A stretch of 64,000 nucleotides of DNA from Paenibacillus bovis (GTDB lineage: Bacteria > Bacillota > Bacilli > Paenibacillales > Paenibacillaceae): the NCBI RefSeq assembly GCF_001421015.2, contig NZ_CP013023.1, positions 1,288,501-1,352,500 on the forward strand, written 5' to 3'. Below are positions 9,819 through 19,120 of this stretch, piece by piece. The notes under the pieces were generated by a model that saw nothing but the letters and a program-made list of their open reading frames with translations, had not been told where the DNA came from and made no database searches. Made by a program: the position numbers and the translations under genes. Every line of letters starts with the position of its first letter. Position 1 is the stretch's first letter.

Positions 9819-10910
9819 ATGACAGCAGCAAAATTGACCGTAGGCCTGATCTACGGAGGTAAATCCGGAGAACACGAAGTATCTCTTCAGACCGGATTTT
9901 CCGTACTGAATGCAATCGACTATACCAAATACGACGTAGTACCCGTATACATTGACAAAGAAGGCCGCTGGAATATGGGCCAGACGTATACAGCAGCACC
10001 TTCCCGTCCAGAAGAACTGCAGATCAGCGGTGGACCGGAAGCCACTTCCCAGGCGATGAGCATCCTCTGGCAGAAACTGAGCGGACAGAAGAGCACGATT
10101 GATGTACTGTTCCCGCTGCTGCATGGTACATACGGCGAAGACGGCACCATCCAGGGATTGTTTGAAATGATGGATATGCCGTACGTGGGCGCTGGTGTAC
10201 TGGCTTCTTCCGCCGGTATGGACAAGGTAATCATGAAAAAGCTGTTTGCCCAGGCAGGTCTGCCGCAGTGCAAATACGAGAGCTTTATCTCTGCTGAATA
10301 TGAAGCGAACGAGCATGAGATTCTTAGCTCTATCGAACATAATCTGGGCTTCCCATGCTTCGTCAAACCGGCGAATCTGGGTTCCAGTGTAGGTATTACC
10401 AAAGCCAAAGACCGCATAGAACTGGAGCGTGCGATTGAGTATGCTTTCCGCTACGATCTCAAAGTGATCGTCGAAGAAAATATCGACGCGCGCGAAGTGG
10501 AAGTCGGCGTACTCGGCAATGAACTGCCGCTCGCATCCGTACCAGGCGAAATCGTCTCAAACAGTGATTATTATGATTATGATGCCAAGTATATCGACGG
10601 AAATTCCCGTATGGTGATCCCGGCCGAGATCGACAGCGAACTGGCCGAGAACCTGCGTGAACTTGCACTTCGTGCTTTCAAAGCTATCGATGGCAATGGA
10701 TTATGTCGTGCCGATTTCTTTGTCAGCCGTACCGATGGTACCGTTATGATCAATGAAGTCAACACGATGCCTGGTTTCACCGCATTCAGCATGTATCCAC
10801 TGCTGTGGCGCGAGACCGGCAAGTCGTATCCTGCACTGCTGGACGAACTGATTCAGCTGGGTATGGATCGCTACAACAAACGTCGCCAGCTGCAATTCGG
10901 CCGCGATTAA
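9819..10910 (+). CDS. ddl: D-alanine--D-alanine ligase
   Basis: This ATP-grasp enzyme joins two D-alanines for the peptidoglycan stem peptide in the cytosol. Visible family features are the N-terminal GLIYGGKSGEHEVSLQTG, the ATP-binding CFVKPANLGSSVGITKA, the omega-loop region SNSDYYDYDAKY (tyrosine-rich, as in D-Ala-D-Ala rather than D-Ala-D-lactate ligases) and the metal-binding EVNTMPGFTAFSMYP. The 363-residue length fits. I chose ATG 9819 because GGGGG (9807-9811) lies 7 nt before it; an in-frame ATG at 9798 has no ribosome binding site. An inverted repeat GTCTGCAT...ATGCAGAC (9712-9754) sits in the upstream region; its role is unknown. Confidence 0.97.
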   Translation: MTAAKLTVGLIYGGKSGEHEVSLQTGFSVLNAIDYTKYDVVPVYIDKEGRWNMGQTYTAAPSRPEELQISGGPEATSQAMSILWQKLSGQKSTIDVLFPLLHGTYGEDGTIQGLFEMMDMPYVGAGVLASSAGMDKVIMKKLFAQAGLPQCKYESFISAEYEANEHEILSSIEHNLGFPCFVKPANLGSSVGITKAKDRIELERAIEYAFRYDLKVIVEENIDAREVEVGVLGNELPLASVPGEIVSNSDYYDYDAKYIDGNSRMVIPAEIDSELAENLRELALRAFKAIDGNGLCRADFFVSRTDGTVMINEVNTMPGFTAFSMYPLLWRETGKSYPALLDELIQLGMDRYNKRRQLQFGRD

Positions 10911-11145
10911 TACCGTAATTTATTATTGTCTACAAAGCAGGCACTATCCTGCTCCATGCAGTAGCTATCATAAAGCAGCAGCAGGGGAATACAGCCGGAA
11001 AATAGGGCTTTTTCCCTGGCCGCTGCACATGGTGCAAAAAGAATTGCACCGCATCGTCACAGTAGACGGTGCAGAAACTGTTATACCTTATGGTGCAGTC
11101 TGATTCATTGTACAGAACAATCATGATTTTCAGGGAGGCGAGACG

Positions 11146-11463
11146 ATGGGATTCCAGACCGAATTCAATTCCGTATGCAAATTCAAGAACAAGCAGGAAC
11201 TGCTCGATCTGCTCGAATACGGCAAAGGCAAAATGGTCAAGCAGGGCTTTCGCGTATTTCCGACCGGACAAAAGGTTATTGCTTATACGCCGGATAACAC
11301 CGCAGTTGCGATCGTGAAAATAACCGGATGCATTGCAGAGATTAACTTTCAGGGTAATGAGGTAACAGAAGTGGAGATGCAATTAATCCGCAAATTGACA
11401 CCGGAAGAATCCAGAGTACAGACGGATCTTGCCTACGAGATGTTCTTCGGAGAGCAGCAATAA
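11146..11463 (+). CDS. Conserved small cytosolic protein of unknown function (possibly DUF2584-like)
   Basis: 105 residues after a strong ribosome binding site (GGGAGG, 11133-11138). The N-terminus MGFQTEFNSVCKF followed by KMVKQGFRVFPTGQKVIAY recalls the small Bacillus DUF2584 proteins (MG.P.EFNT...), but the match is weak and from memory. No signal peptide or membrane helix is visible; the protein is predicted to be mostly beta. It lies 94 nt before uvsE in the same direction with no terminator between, so the two may be co-transcribed. Confidence 0.7.
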   Translation: MGFQTEFNSVCKFKNKQELLDLLEYGKGKMVKQGFRVFPTGQKVIAYTPDNTAVAIVKITGCIAEINFQGNEVTEVEMQLIRKLTPEESRVQTDLAYEMFFGEQQ

Positions 11464-11557
11464 CTATCTGGCTGCTCCAATAACAGGGTTGCAACAGCAG
11501 CCTGTCTCCGGCTTCGGTGTCAATATTACAGCGAACCCAGAGGAGGCACTCAGCCCT

Positions 11558-12559
11558 ATGATTGTACGATTCGGATATGTCGCGATGTCGCTTGAAGTCA
11601 AGGACTCATCGCCTTCCAAAACCATGACCATGGCCAGATTCAAAAAATTGCCCGACCGCGAAGCCGGGCTCCGTGCCCTGGAGCAGATTGCTCGTACCAA
11701 TCTGCATAATACCCTTCGACTGCTGCGTCATAATGTAGCCGAAGATATTCAGATGTACCGTATGACGTCCAAAATCATTCCGCTGGCGACCCATACGGAT
11801 CTGAGCGATTGGAACCCGTATCCGGCGCTGGCCGATTCATTTGCCGAGGTGGGCAAGTATATACGCAAGCATAATCTGCGTGTGTCGTTTCACCCGGATC
11901 ATTTTACCGTGCTCAGTACGCCGCGTCCGGAAGTGCTGGAATCGTCGATCCGCGATCTGCGTTACCACGTCAAGATGCTGGAAGCGATGGGGCTGGATGC
12001 GCGTTCCAAAAACAATATCCATATCGGCGGTGCCTATGGAGACAAGCCAACAGCATCCGAGCGATTTATCGAGCATTTCCAGCAGTTGGACCCGGATATC
12101 CAGTGCCGGATTACGCTGGAAAATGACGACAAAACGTTTACCAGTGGAGAAACACTGGCCGTCGCCCAGCGTACGGGACTGCCGATGGTGCTGGATATCC
12201 ACCATCATATGGTAAACTGCGCCGGCGAACCGGCATCCTACTGGTGGCCGGAAGTGGCCCGTACGTGGGAATCGCCGCTGGCAATGACCGACGTACCGGA
12301 AGGTGTGCATCTGCCGCCCAAAATCCATGCGTCCAGTCCGCGCAGCGAGACCGATCGCCGCAGCCATGCAGATGGCGTTGAAGCAGGACCTTTACTCGAC
12401 TTTCTGCGGGAGGCGGCGCGTACATCCAGCCATATCGATGTGATGCTGGAGGCCAAGCACAAAGATGTGGCGCTGTTCCAGCTGATGAAGGATTTGCATA
12501 ATTATCAGGGCGATGGTGTACGGATTATCGACAAGGCCAGTATCGAGGTATTACCGTAA
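11558..12559 (+). CDS. uvsE: UV DNA damage endonuclease UvsE (UVDE)
   Basis: UvsE nicks DNA 5' to UV photoproducts as an alternative to nucleotide excision repair; it is a metal-dependent TIM-barrel enzyme, and in spore-formers it often helps spore UV survival. The protein starts MIVRFGYVAMS as typical for the family and carries SPSKTMT, the barrel motifs NLHNTLRLLRHN, LRVSFHPDHFTVLSTP, NIHIGGAYGDK, ITLENDDKTFT, MVLDIHHH and KIHASSP, which supply His, Glu and Asp metal ligands. ATG 11558 is preceded by AGAGGAGG; an upstream extension of the frame to 11429 overlaps the previous gene and lacks family similarity. 333 residues. Confidence 0.95.
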   Translation: MIVRFGYVAMSLEVKDSSPSKTMTMARFKKLPDREAGLRALEQIARTNLHNTLRLLRHNVAEDIQMYRMTSKIIPLATHTDLSDWNPYPALADSFAEVGKYIRKHNLRVSFHPDHFTVLSTPRPEVLESSIRDLRYHVKMLEAMGLDARSKNNIHIGGAYGDKPTASERFIEHFQQLDPDIQCRITLENDDKTFTSGETLAVAQRTGLPMVLDIHHHMVNCAGEPASYWWPEVARTWESPLAMTDVPEGVHLPPKIHASSPRSETDRRSHADGVEAGPLLDFLREAARTSSHIDVMLEAKHKDVALFQLMKDLHNYQGDGVRIIDKASIEVLP

Positions 12560-12607
12560 AGTCAAAGCCGTATCATAGCTATTTCATAATATGCAGGGGG
12601 ATTGAAC

Positions 12608-13468
12608 ATGGAAGATAACCAAAAGCAGCCCTATGTCGTAAGCAGTAAAAGCCGGGTAGCAGTAGCGATTAACGCCGCTTCCAAAACCGGCGAATGGATC
12701 AAAACCAAGCTGGGCAGCTACAAGCAGCTGGATACCAAGACGTCGTCCCAGGATCTGGTGACCGAAGTAGACAAAGGCGCCGAGCAGATGATCCGCAAGC
12801 TCGTACTGACCTACTGCCCGGAAGATGAATTCCTCGGCGAAGAAAGCGCAGGGATTGGAGCGGAAGCTTCTATTCAGGCGACCGAAAATGTACTGGATGC
12901 CGAGTATGTATGGATCGTAGATCCGATCGATGGAACGACCAACTTTGTGCATGGTTTCCCATACTATTGTGTATCGATTGCTGTAGCTCACAAAGGGGAA
13001 GTAATTGTCGGCGTCGTCTATGATCCGACCCATGATGAATTATTTGTCGCCGAAAAAGGCAAAGGAGCCTATGTACACGGCAACCTGATGAAAGTCGCCG
13101 GCGAAAAAACACTGGCCGAGAGTCTGGTGGCAACTGGATTTCCAGCCAATGCCGGATTGGAACGCAACACTCGGGCACTCGTGGAAATGGTACCCAAAGT
13201 ACGCAGTATCCGCAACGGCGGTTCGGCAGCTTTGCATCTCGCCTATGTGGCGGCAGGACGCCTCAATGCCTATTGGGAAGTTGGTCTGAATGCATGGGAT
13301 CTGGCAGCAGGAGCCCTGCTTGTGCAGGAATCCGGCGGCCGGATCGGCGATATTTCCGGAGAAGACTACAAGCTGACGGTCCGCAATGTAGCGGCGACCA
13401 ACGGTCATATCCATGATGAATTGATTCGTGAACTGCATACGGCAGGTCTGACCGATCTGCCTGTTTGA
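12608..13468 (+). CDS. Inositol monophosphatase family protein (SuhB-like)
   Basis: This Mg2+-dependent phosphatase family acts on inositol phosphates and, in some members, on NADP, fructose-1,6-bisphosphate or related substrates. Signature residues are E78/E79 (FLGEESAG), the metal-binding motif VDPIDGTTNFVHG (about 104-116) and the C-terminal NAWDLAAGALLVQESGG. 286 residues, cytosolic. ATG 12608 follows GGGGG by 7 nt and is preferred over TTG 12602. It lies 48 nt after uvsE and may belong to the same operon. The exact substrate cannot be read from the sequence. Confidence 0.93.
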   Translation: MEDNQKQPYVVSSKSRVAVAINAASKTGEWIKTKLGSYKQLDTKTSSQDLVTEVDKGAEQMIRKLVLTYCPEDEFLGEESAGIGAEASIQATENVLDAEYVWIVDPIDGTTNFVHGFPYYCVSIAVAHKGEVIVGVVYDPTHDELFVAEKGKGAYVHGNLMKVAGEKTLAESLVATGFPANAGLERNTRALVEMVPKVRSIRNGGSAALHLAYVAAGRLNAYWEVGLNAWDLAAGALLVQESGGRIGDISGEDYKLTVRNVAATNGHIHDELIRELHTAGLTDLPV

Positions 13469-13580
13469 TTGTATTGAACCGGATTGAATGAAATGTCTGC
13501 AGCAAGGGTAAATAAAAGGTAGAGTCTATCTTCAGGTGCACATGCGCCTGTCAGATGATCGTGATAAGGAGTGAACCAAT

Positions 13581-13829
13581 ATGCCATCATCCGATGAACT
13601 GGAACGTGAACTCAGCGAGCGATTAACCGAAGGACAGATGCAGGAAGAAGAAAGAGACAGCCGGGAACGCCGTATGATTCCGCCCAAATACGAAGTGAGA
13701 ATCCAGACGGAGAACGATCCCATTGTAGAAGAGACCCTTCAATACCGCAAAATGGCCAAGGAGCTGGATGGACGTTATGATGATTACCTGAACAAGGCCA
13801 AGCGTCCGGACCCCGAGGGCGAAGAGTAA
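13581..13829 (+). CDS. Small highly charged protein of unknown function
   Basis: 82 residues, rich in Glu, Arg and Lys, with no hydrophobic segment. The N-terminal third (LERELSERLTEGQMQEEER) is likely a helix, with a central PPKYEVRIQ strand-like piece. AAGGAG lies a suitable distance before the ATG and a terminator follows directly, so it looks like the last gene of the unit. I do not recognise the family. Confidence 0.65.
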   Translation: MPSSDELERELSERLTEGQMQEEERDSRERRMIPPKYEVRIQTENDPIVEETLQYRKMAKELDGRYDDYLNKAKRPDPEGEE

Positions 13830-13854
13830 TCTTCAGCACCGACAGGAATGAAAG

Positions 13855-13890
13855 GCTGTTGTAGTCCACCCGGACTGCAGCAGCTTTTTT
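13855..13890 (+). terminator. Terminator after the small charged protein gene
   Basis: GCTGTTGTAGTCC (13855-13867) and GGACTGCAGCAGC (13872-13884) pair with minor mismatches and are followed by TTTTTT (13885-13890). Confidence 0.8.
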
Positions 13891-13963
13891 ATATAAGAGA
13901 CTCTGCCTAATAAACCAAAAGGAAAGAAAGAAGAAATAGGGAAACGGAAAAGGAGAAGCCTCG

Positions 13964-15334
13964 ATGTCCAGCAGGTTCGGAATATCCATTTTATTATCAT
14001 CCTACATCAGGAACGTTAAAAATACGGCATTATCTTATTTATCAGCCGATGCTTCCGACAATCGGAGTCATCAACCAGCGAGGGAGGGGAAATTTATTTT
14101 TATTCAATATATGATGATACTGCTGCTGCTCGGTTCCGGAAGTGGAGGTGCGGCTTCGACGGTATATGGAGCGGCAGCTGGAGATACCGGACACCAGCAG
14201 GCGTATGAACATATGGTCTTTCTTGGAGATTCACTGACTGCTGGCTATGAGCCGGACGTAGAGTACAGCGAGTATGATGGATTCACAACCCGACTGGCAG
14301 AACAGGAGCTGTTTCGCGGTCGCAGTCAGGCAGTCAATAATGGCATACTCGGTCTAACCAGTGAAGGGCTGAACAATTATATGAATGCAATCACAGCGGG
14401 CCGCTCGATCAGCACAGCCAATATCCAGACCGGTCTGCCAGGCAGCAGTCGTACACTTGACGGTGCGCAGACTGCACGTGATATTCGTAGTGCTGATCTG
14501 ATCACGATCACCATTGGCGGCAATGATTTTCTGAATGCACTGGGGTCGCTGACCGCTCTGCCGCAGGATTTGTCATCGATTGATCTGACACCGATCACCC
14601 AGGGCTACCGCACTCATATTACCTCGATTGTAGATCAACTGACCACACTCAATCCCAAGGCAGTGATCGTAATTGCCGATCAGTATCAGCCGGTTCCAAT
14701 GCTGGCAGGAGCCGGGTTATATCGCGATCTGAACAAGGCTGCCGCCAGCTTCAGCCAGATCGTAGAAGAGACGGCAGATCATTACAAGCAGCAGGGGATA
14801 GATGTACGTGTCGCCCATGTGGCCGCTGCTTTTCAAGGTCAGGAGCTGGCGATGACTCATATCTCCGAAGGCGATATTCACCCGAATGCAGCCGGTTACG
14901 AGTCTATGGCTGTCGCTTTTAGCAAGGCGATCTGGGGAGATCGCGGTTATATGACTCCAGCTACGAGCGGGACAGGTGAATCAGTTATTTATACCAATGG
15001 TAGCCAGTTGAAAACAGCGGATCAGCCAATCGTGCGAAATGGCCGTACGTACGTGGTTCTGCGTGATGTAACTGCTGCACTGGGCGCACAGGTCAGCTGG
15101 TCTGCGTCCAATCGCTCGGCAGTCATTAGCAGCGAGGACAAGCAGATCACGATCCCGCTGAACAGCAAGAAGATTCAGATCAACAGCAAACAGGTGAGCA
15201 CAGATGCAGCTGCTTTTATGAATGGCACCGGCAGCAAAAGCAAAGTCTATGTGCCGCTCAGTCTGCTGGCGGACAGTCTCGGTTACGAGGTTCATTACGT
15301 CAATCGCTGGAAAGCTGTTTTTATCCGTAACTAA
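13964..15334 (+). CDS. Secreted SGNH/GDSL esterase-lipase with C-terminal stalk (copper amine oxidase N-like) domain
   Basis: 456 residues. A long N-terminal stretch precedes a hydrophobic segment (about 46-64, FIQYMMILLLLGSGSGG) that acts as signal peptide or anchor. The hydrolase domain has block I GDSLT (S90), the oxyanion motifs NNG and GGND, and block V DIHPN (D304, H306). It therefore cleaves ester bonds, probably of lipids or acetylated sugars, outside the cell. The last about 120 residues form a stalk domain of the type in Paenibacillus surface proteins (GRTYVVLRDVTAALGAQVSWSA... VYVPLSLLADSLGYEVHY). The ATG is preceded by AAAAGGAGA. The same stalk family recurs in the two small genes near 19-20 kb. 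Substrate unknown. Confidence 0.88.
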   Translation: MSSRFGISILLSSYIRNVKNTALSYLSADASDNRSHQPAREGKFIFIQYMMILLLLGSGSGGAASTVYGAAAGDTGHQQAYEHMVFLGDSLTAGYEPDVEYSEYDGFTTRLAEQELFRGRSQAVNNGILGLTSEGLNNYMNAITAGRSISTANIQTGLPGSSRTLDGAQTARDIRSADLITITIGGNDFLNALGSLTALPQDLSSIDLTPITQGYRTHITSIVDQLTTLNPKAVIVIADQYQPVPMLAGAGLYRDLNKAAASFSQIVEETADHYKQQGIDVRVAHVAAAFQGQELAMTHISEGDIHPNAAGYESMAVAFSKAIWGDRGYMTPATSGTGESVIYTNGSQLKTADQPIVRNGRTYVVLRDVTAALGAQVSWSASNRSAVISSEDKQITIPLNSKKIQINSKQVSTDAAAFMNGTGSKSKVYVPLSLLADSLGYEVHYVNRWKAVFIRN

Positions 15335-15410
15335 AATACTATCCTTTGGCAGCAAGCCTAATAAAAAGCTAAATGATGATCTATTCATTATTTATTCATA
15401 GTGGAAAACA

Positions 15411-15443
15411 AAAACAGCCGTACGTTGAGTTCGGCTGTTTTTT
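15411..15443 (+). terminator. Terminator after the SGNH esterase
   Basis: AAAACAGCCG (15411-15420) and CGGCTGTTTTTT (from 15432) form a 10-bp stem with an 11-nt loop and a T-run. Confidence 0.88.
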
Positions 15444-15664
15444 CTGGTTAATTAGCCCTGTTTGCAGGAAATCTGCTGTTTTTCATATAAAATCCAAGCT
15501 ATAATAATATACAGTTAATTACATTTAATTTATATATTTGTAAAGGATAATGATTTTCGCTGCTTATATAAACCTATCATCGCGTCTAATGATTCCCTGA
15601 CCAACTTTTGCACCAGCAAGTAACAACTACCACGTACTGCATTACGGTAATGGAGGAAGGTACT
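15444..15664 (+). other. Leader/promoter region of the two-component system
   Basis: AT-rich region with TATAAT at about 15501, a partial Fur-box-like GATAATGATTTTC near 15547, and GGAGGAAGG before the kinase ATG. I could not fix a -35 element or a regulatory dyad. Confidence 0.3.
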
Positions 15665-17452
15665 ATGCTCACCCGTTTTAAAAGCGCTTACATTAATCTC
15701 GGGATTCATCGACAGATGCTGCTGCTTATTTCCGTACTGATGCTGGGCAGTTTTGCTTCGTATTTGCTGGTACTCAATACCGTCTATAACACCTATGACA
15801 GTCAGATGTACGAGAAGACGTCAGAGCTGCTAAATATGTCCTCGGTCGAGATTGAGAATCAGCTCAAAGATATCGAGAATCTGTCTTTTCGGGTCGTGAC
15901 GGATGAGCAGCTGCAGCGCTATCTGTCCCAGCTGCAGCAGGAATCATCTGTATACGAGAAAAATGTTATCCGTAAAAAGATTACGAATCGGTTGATCGCT
16001 TTTGCTGGTTCGGAGAAATTCGTCTACTCGATGATGGCAATAGATCGTGAGGGTGAAGTGATGTCAGCGGGGAATCGTGAAGGTATTCCGGCTGTACTGC
16101 GTACCGATCTGATCAAGCTGGCCAAAGACAAAGCCGGTTCCAACTCGTGGTATGTAGGTGAACAGGGATCGCTGCTCGCAGTGCGGCAGTTCAAGGAATT
16201 CAGTGGATCTACCTTTACCCTGAACGATCTGGGGACGATTATTGTCCGCATCCGCATCGACCGGATCGTACAGCAGCAGATGGAGAGCAGCTCCGGCAGT
16301 CAGCTGATTATCTCGAATGGCCAGGAGATTGTCTATCCGGCCGAACTGGCACCGCCGCTGGATAAAGAGGCGATCAGTCAGGAACTGCAGCGCAGTCAGC
16401 CGTATGGTGTAGTGACTTTGCCGGAAGAGAGCTACTTCTCTGCGCGGATTCAGTCGGCCTATACAGGCTGGACGTATTTGCATATTACACCGTTTGACGA
16501 GATGTTCCAGCGAATGGTGTGGATCAAACGCATGGTGACGATTGTATTTATCGGTATTTTCCTGCTGGCGCTGATCTTCGGTACCAAGCTGTCACGCAGT
16601 ATTACCCGGCCGATGGAGCGATTGCTGCAGAAGATGCGTACCGTGGAGACCGGGAATCTCGATCAGCTGGGTGAGCTGACGACCGATCCGGTAACAGCCA
16701 GTGCGCAGAATGAGGTCGGACTGCTGCATCGTACCTTTAACCGGATGCTGCGGCGGATTCGGGAGCTGATCGACGAGAATTATGCCAAGCAGCTGATTAT
16801 CCGCGAGACCGAACTCAAAGCACTGCAGGCACAGATTGATCCGCATTTTCTGTATAACACGCTGGAGTCGATCAACTGGATGGCCAAGGTCAACAAGCAG
16901 ACCGAGATCTCCCGTATGGTAGAGGCGCTGGGATTCCTGCTGCGCAGCTCAGTCAATATGTCGGACAAGCTGATCCGGCTTGGGGATGAACTGGATATTG
17001 TCCGTAGCTATGTGACGATTCAGCGGATGAGGTTCGAAGAACGGCTGGATTTTACAATTGAGGTGCCAGATGAACTGCTGGATACACCGATTCCCAAGCT
17101 GACGCTGCAGCCGCTGGTCGAGAATGCGATTCATTATGCCCTGGAACCCAAGATCGAGGTCTGCCATATCCGCATTACGGCACGACTGGAGCAGGATGTG
17201 GTGCAGATTACGGTAGAGGATGACGGTCCCGGTATGACACCGGAATTTCTGGAGCGATTGCATCAGGGACAGATCCGCACACGGGGTAAAGGCATTGGAC
17301 TTAACAACATTATGGAGCGAATCCGGCTGACCTATGGTCCCGAATATGGACTGAGTATTGAGAGCGAGCCGGACGTGGTCACTGCATTTCATATTCGTAT
17401 TCCATATGAGAAAGGGGAGCTGTGCGATGTACAAAGTGCTGTTGGTGGATGA
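15665..17452 (+). CDS. Sensor histidine kinase, YesM type
   Basis: 595-residue membrane kinase. A first transmembrane helix (about 16-37), an extracellular dCache-like sensor (about 40-280), a second helix (about 290-312), HAMP, a His_kinase domain with phospho-acceptor H394 in AQIDPHFLYNTLE, and an HATPase domain with N-box PLVENAIHYALEP, VEDDGPGM and GKGIGLNNIMERI. GGAGG lies directly before ATG 15665; the frame upstream of it is not coding. The stop overlaps the response regulator start by 26 nt. YesM/YesN-type pairs sense an extracellular sugar or binding protein and activate neighbouring transport and hydrolase genes, here likely the rhamnogalacturonan genes at 20.8-26.6 kb. Confidence 0.95.
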   Translation: MLTRFKSAYINLGIHRQMLLLISVLMLGSFASYLLVLNTVYNTYDSQMYEKTSELLNMSSVEIENQLKDIENLSFRVVTDEQLQRYLSQLQQESSVYEKNVIRKKITNRLIAFAGSEKFVYSMMAIDREGEVMSAGNREGIPAVLRTDLIKLAKDKAGSNSWYVGEQGSLLAVRQFKEFSGSTFTLNDLGTIIVRIRIDRIVQQQMESSSGSQLIISNGQEIVYPAELAPPLDKEAISQELQRSQPYGVVTLPEESYFSARIQSAYTGWTYLHITPFDEMFQRMVWIKRMVTIVFIGIFLLALIFGTKLSRSITRPMERLLQKMRTVETGNLDQLGELTTDPVTASAQNEVGLLHRTFNRMLRRIRELIDENYAKQLIIRETELKALQAQIDPHFLYNTLESINWMAKVNKQTEISRMVEALGFLLRSSVNMSDKLIRLGDELDIVRSYVTIQRMRFEERLDFTIEVPDELLDTPIPKLTLQPLVENAIHYALEPKIEVCHIRITARLEQDVVQITVEDDGPGMTPEFLERLHQGQIRTRGKGIGLNNIMERIRLTYGPEYGLSIESEPDVVTAFHIRIPYEKGELCDVQSAVGG

Positions 17453-18986
17453 TGAGCGGATGATCCTGGAGGGCATTTCCCAGGTGGTGGATTGGCAGGG
17501 CAGCGGAACCGAACTGGTCGGTACTGCCCGTAACGGGATCGAAGCGTATGAACGGATTGCCGAGAAGCGTCCGGATATTGTAATCAGCGATATCTCCATG
17601 CCGGGTCTCGACGGGATCGGATTGGTCGCCAAGACGTATGAGCATTTCCCGGATATCCGGTTTATTATGCTGTCGGGCTACAAGGACTTTGACTATGCAC
17701 GCCGCGCCATGCAATACGGCGTCAAGCATTATCTGGTCAAACCGTGCAACGAGCATCAGATTCAGGAAGCGATCTGCGAGCTATTGTCGGAGCGCGCCGC
17801 CGAGGAAGAACGCGAACAGTTCGTCACCAGCATGCGCGAGCAGTTCAACCGGATGCTTCCGCAGGTCAAGGAACAGTTCCTCAAGGAATTCATCTCCAAC
17901 AAAATGTACGGCAGCCGGGATCTCGACTATTATGAACGGCTGTTCCATATCAATCTGCAGAACCGCCCGGTTCGCATGGTCTTGATGCGGGTCGAGGACT
18001 CTCACGAATACGAGCATTTATTTGCCCTGAAAAATATCGCCGAAGATATTCTCGAAGGCGTGCTGATGGGCACGACGATCCAGATGCAGGATGAACTGCT
18101 GCTATTGCTGGATGATCCGCAGACATTGACCGGGCTTATCGATGGACTGCAAAAGGTCAAAGAAGTATTCGGTGGATTCTACAAGCTGGAAGTCACGATC
18201 GCTCTCAGCGAGCCAGACCGTATGGTCGATCTGCGCCGGATGTACCGGGATACCCAGCAATATATGAATCACCGCTTCTATGTGGGCGAGGGCAGCGTGA
18301 TCACGAGACAGGATGTGGCACTGGCGGATTCACGGGAAAGTACAGGCTTTGAGCTGGACGAGGAAAGCTTTATCCTGCTCATGAAATCGGGACAGGTGCA
18401 GGAGGTAGAGACCGAGATTGACCGGTTGTTCGCTGAACTGTCGGCGATGCGTCTGGATATCGGGGTAACCCGCTCGTATGTGCTACAGCTGTATGCGGTC
18501 ATGATCCGTCTCTATCCGGCCGAGGAGCGCTCCCGGTTCACCAGCCGTCTCGCCGATCTGTCGGTGCTGGAGACACTTACCGGACTGCATGACTTTATCC
18601 GGCAGGCTGCTTCGGAGCTGGCAGCGGGTTATTACCGCAGCAATATCAATCGCCAGTCCTCGGTGGTGAACAAGATGCTGCAGATTATCGAGGAGAACTA
18701 TGTGAATGCCGAGCTGTCATTGAATGGTGTGGCTCATCAGATGCTGTACATGAACCCCGATTATCTGGGCAAAATTTTTAAAAAAGTGACCGGCGACAAC
18801 TTCTCCCAGTACGTCAACCGCTACCGGATCGAGCGTGCCACCGAGCATATTCGTCGCAGCGGGGATGTGAAGGTGTTTGAATTGGCGGAGCTGTTCGGCT
18901 TTGGTGGGAATTCGCAGTATTTTAGCCAGGTGTTCAAAAAGGTGACCGGCATGACACCGACGGAGTACAGGAAGTGCGGGGAGTAG
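17427..18986 (+). CDS. Response regulator with C-terminal AraC-type DNA-binding domain, YesN type
   Basis: 519 residues. An N-terminal receiver domain has phospho-acceptor D55 (DIVISDISMPGLDG) with the acidic pocket DDE at 9-11, then a middle linker of about 270 residues, and a C-terminal pair of AraC helix-turn-helix motifs (LSLNGVAHQMLYMNPDYLGKIF and FELAELFGFGGNSQYFSQVFKK). ATG 17427 follows AAAGGGGAG and overlaps the kinase gene, which implies translational coupling. It is the expected activator of the downstream sugar genes when phosphorylated by its partner. Confidence 0.95.
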   Translation: MYKVLLVDDERMILEGISQVVDWQGSGTELVGTARNGIEAYERIAEKRPDIVISDISMPGLDGIGLVAKTYEHFPDIRFIMLSGYKDFDYARRAMQYGVKHYLVKPCNEHQIQEAICELLSERAAEEEREQFVTSMREQFNRMLPQVKEQFLKEFISNKMYGSRDLDYYERLFHINLQNRPVRMVLMRVEDSHEYEHLFALKNIAEDILEGVLMGTTIQMQDELLLLLDDPQTLTGLIDGLQKVKEVFGGFYKLEVTIALSEPDRMVDLRRMYRDTQQYMNHRFYVGEGSVITRQDVALADSRESTGFELDEESFILLMKSGQVQEVETEIDRLFAELSAMRLDIGVTRSYVLQLYAVMIRLYPAEERSRFTSRLADLSVLETLTGLHDFIRQAASELAAGYYRSNINRQSSVVNKMLQIIEENYVNAELSLNGVAHQMLYMNPDYLGKIFKKVTGDNFSQYVNRYRIERATEHIRRSGDVKVFELAELFGFGGNSQYFSQVFKKVTGMTPTEYRKCGE

Positions 18987-19061
18987 ATAGAGGGAAGAGG
19001 AAGTATTATCATTTTAAATTTCGCAATGTCTGTCTCTCCAGAAGAACTTTATATGATGAAA

Positions 19062-19104
19062 TAAAAACATGTCATCTCCAAATGTAGCTGCTGGAGATGA
19101 CATG
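19062..19104 (-). terminator. Terminator of the stalk-domain gene at 19.1 kb
   Basis: CATGTCATCTCCA (19068-19080) and TGGAGATGACATG (19092-19104) form a perfect 13-bp stem. On the minus strand it is followed by TTTTTAT, so it serves the minus-strand gene; the plus side lacks a T-run. Confidence 0.8.
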
Positions 19105-19120
19105 GCAATTATAGGAGTAT

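Noticed and set aside
11029..11048. GGTGCAA-N6-TTGCACC hairpin before the small conserved gene
   Set aside because: Short, no T-run, no conserved riboswitch or T-box motif around it.
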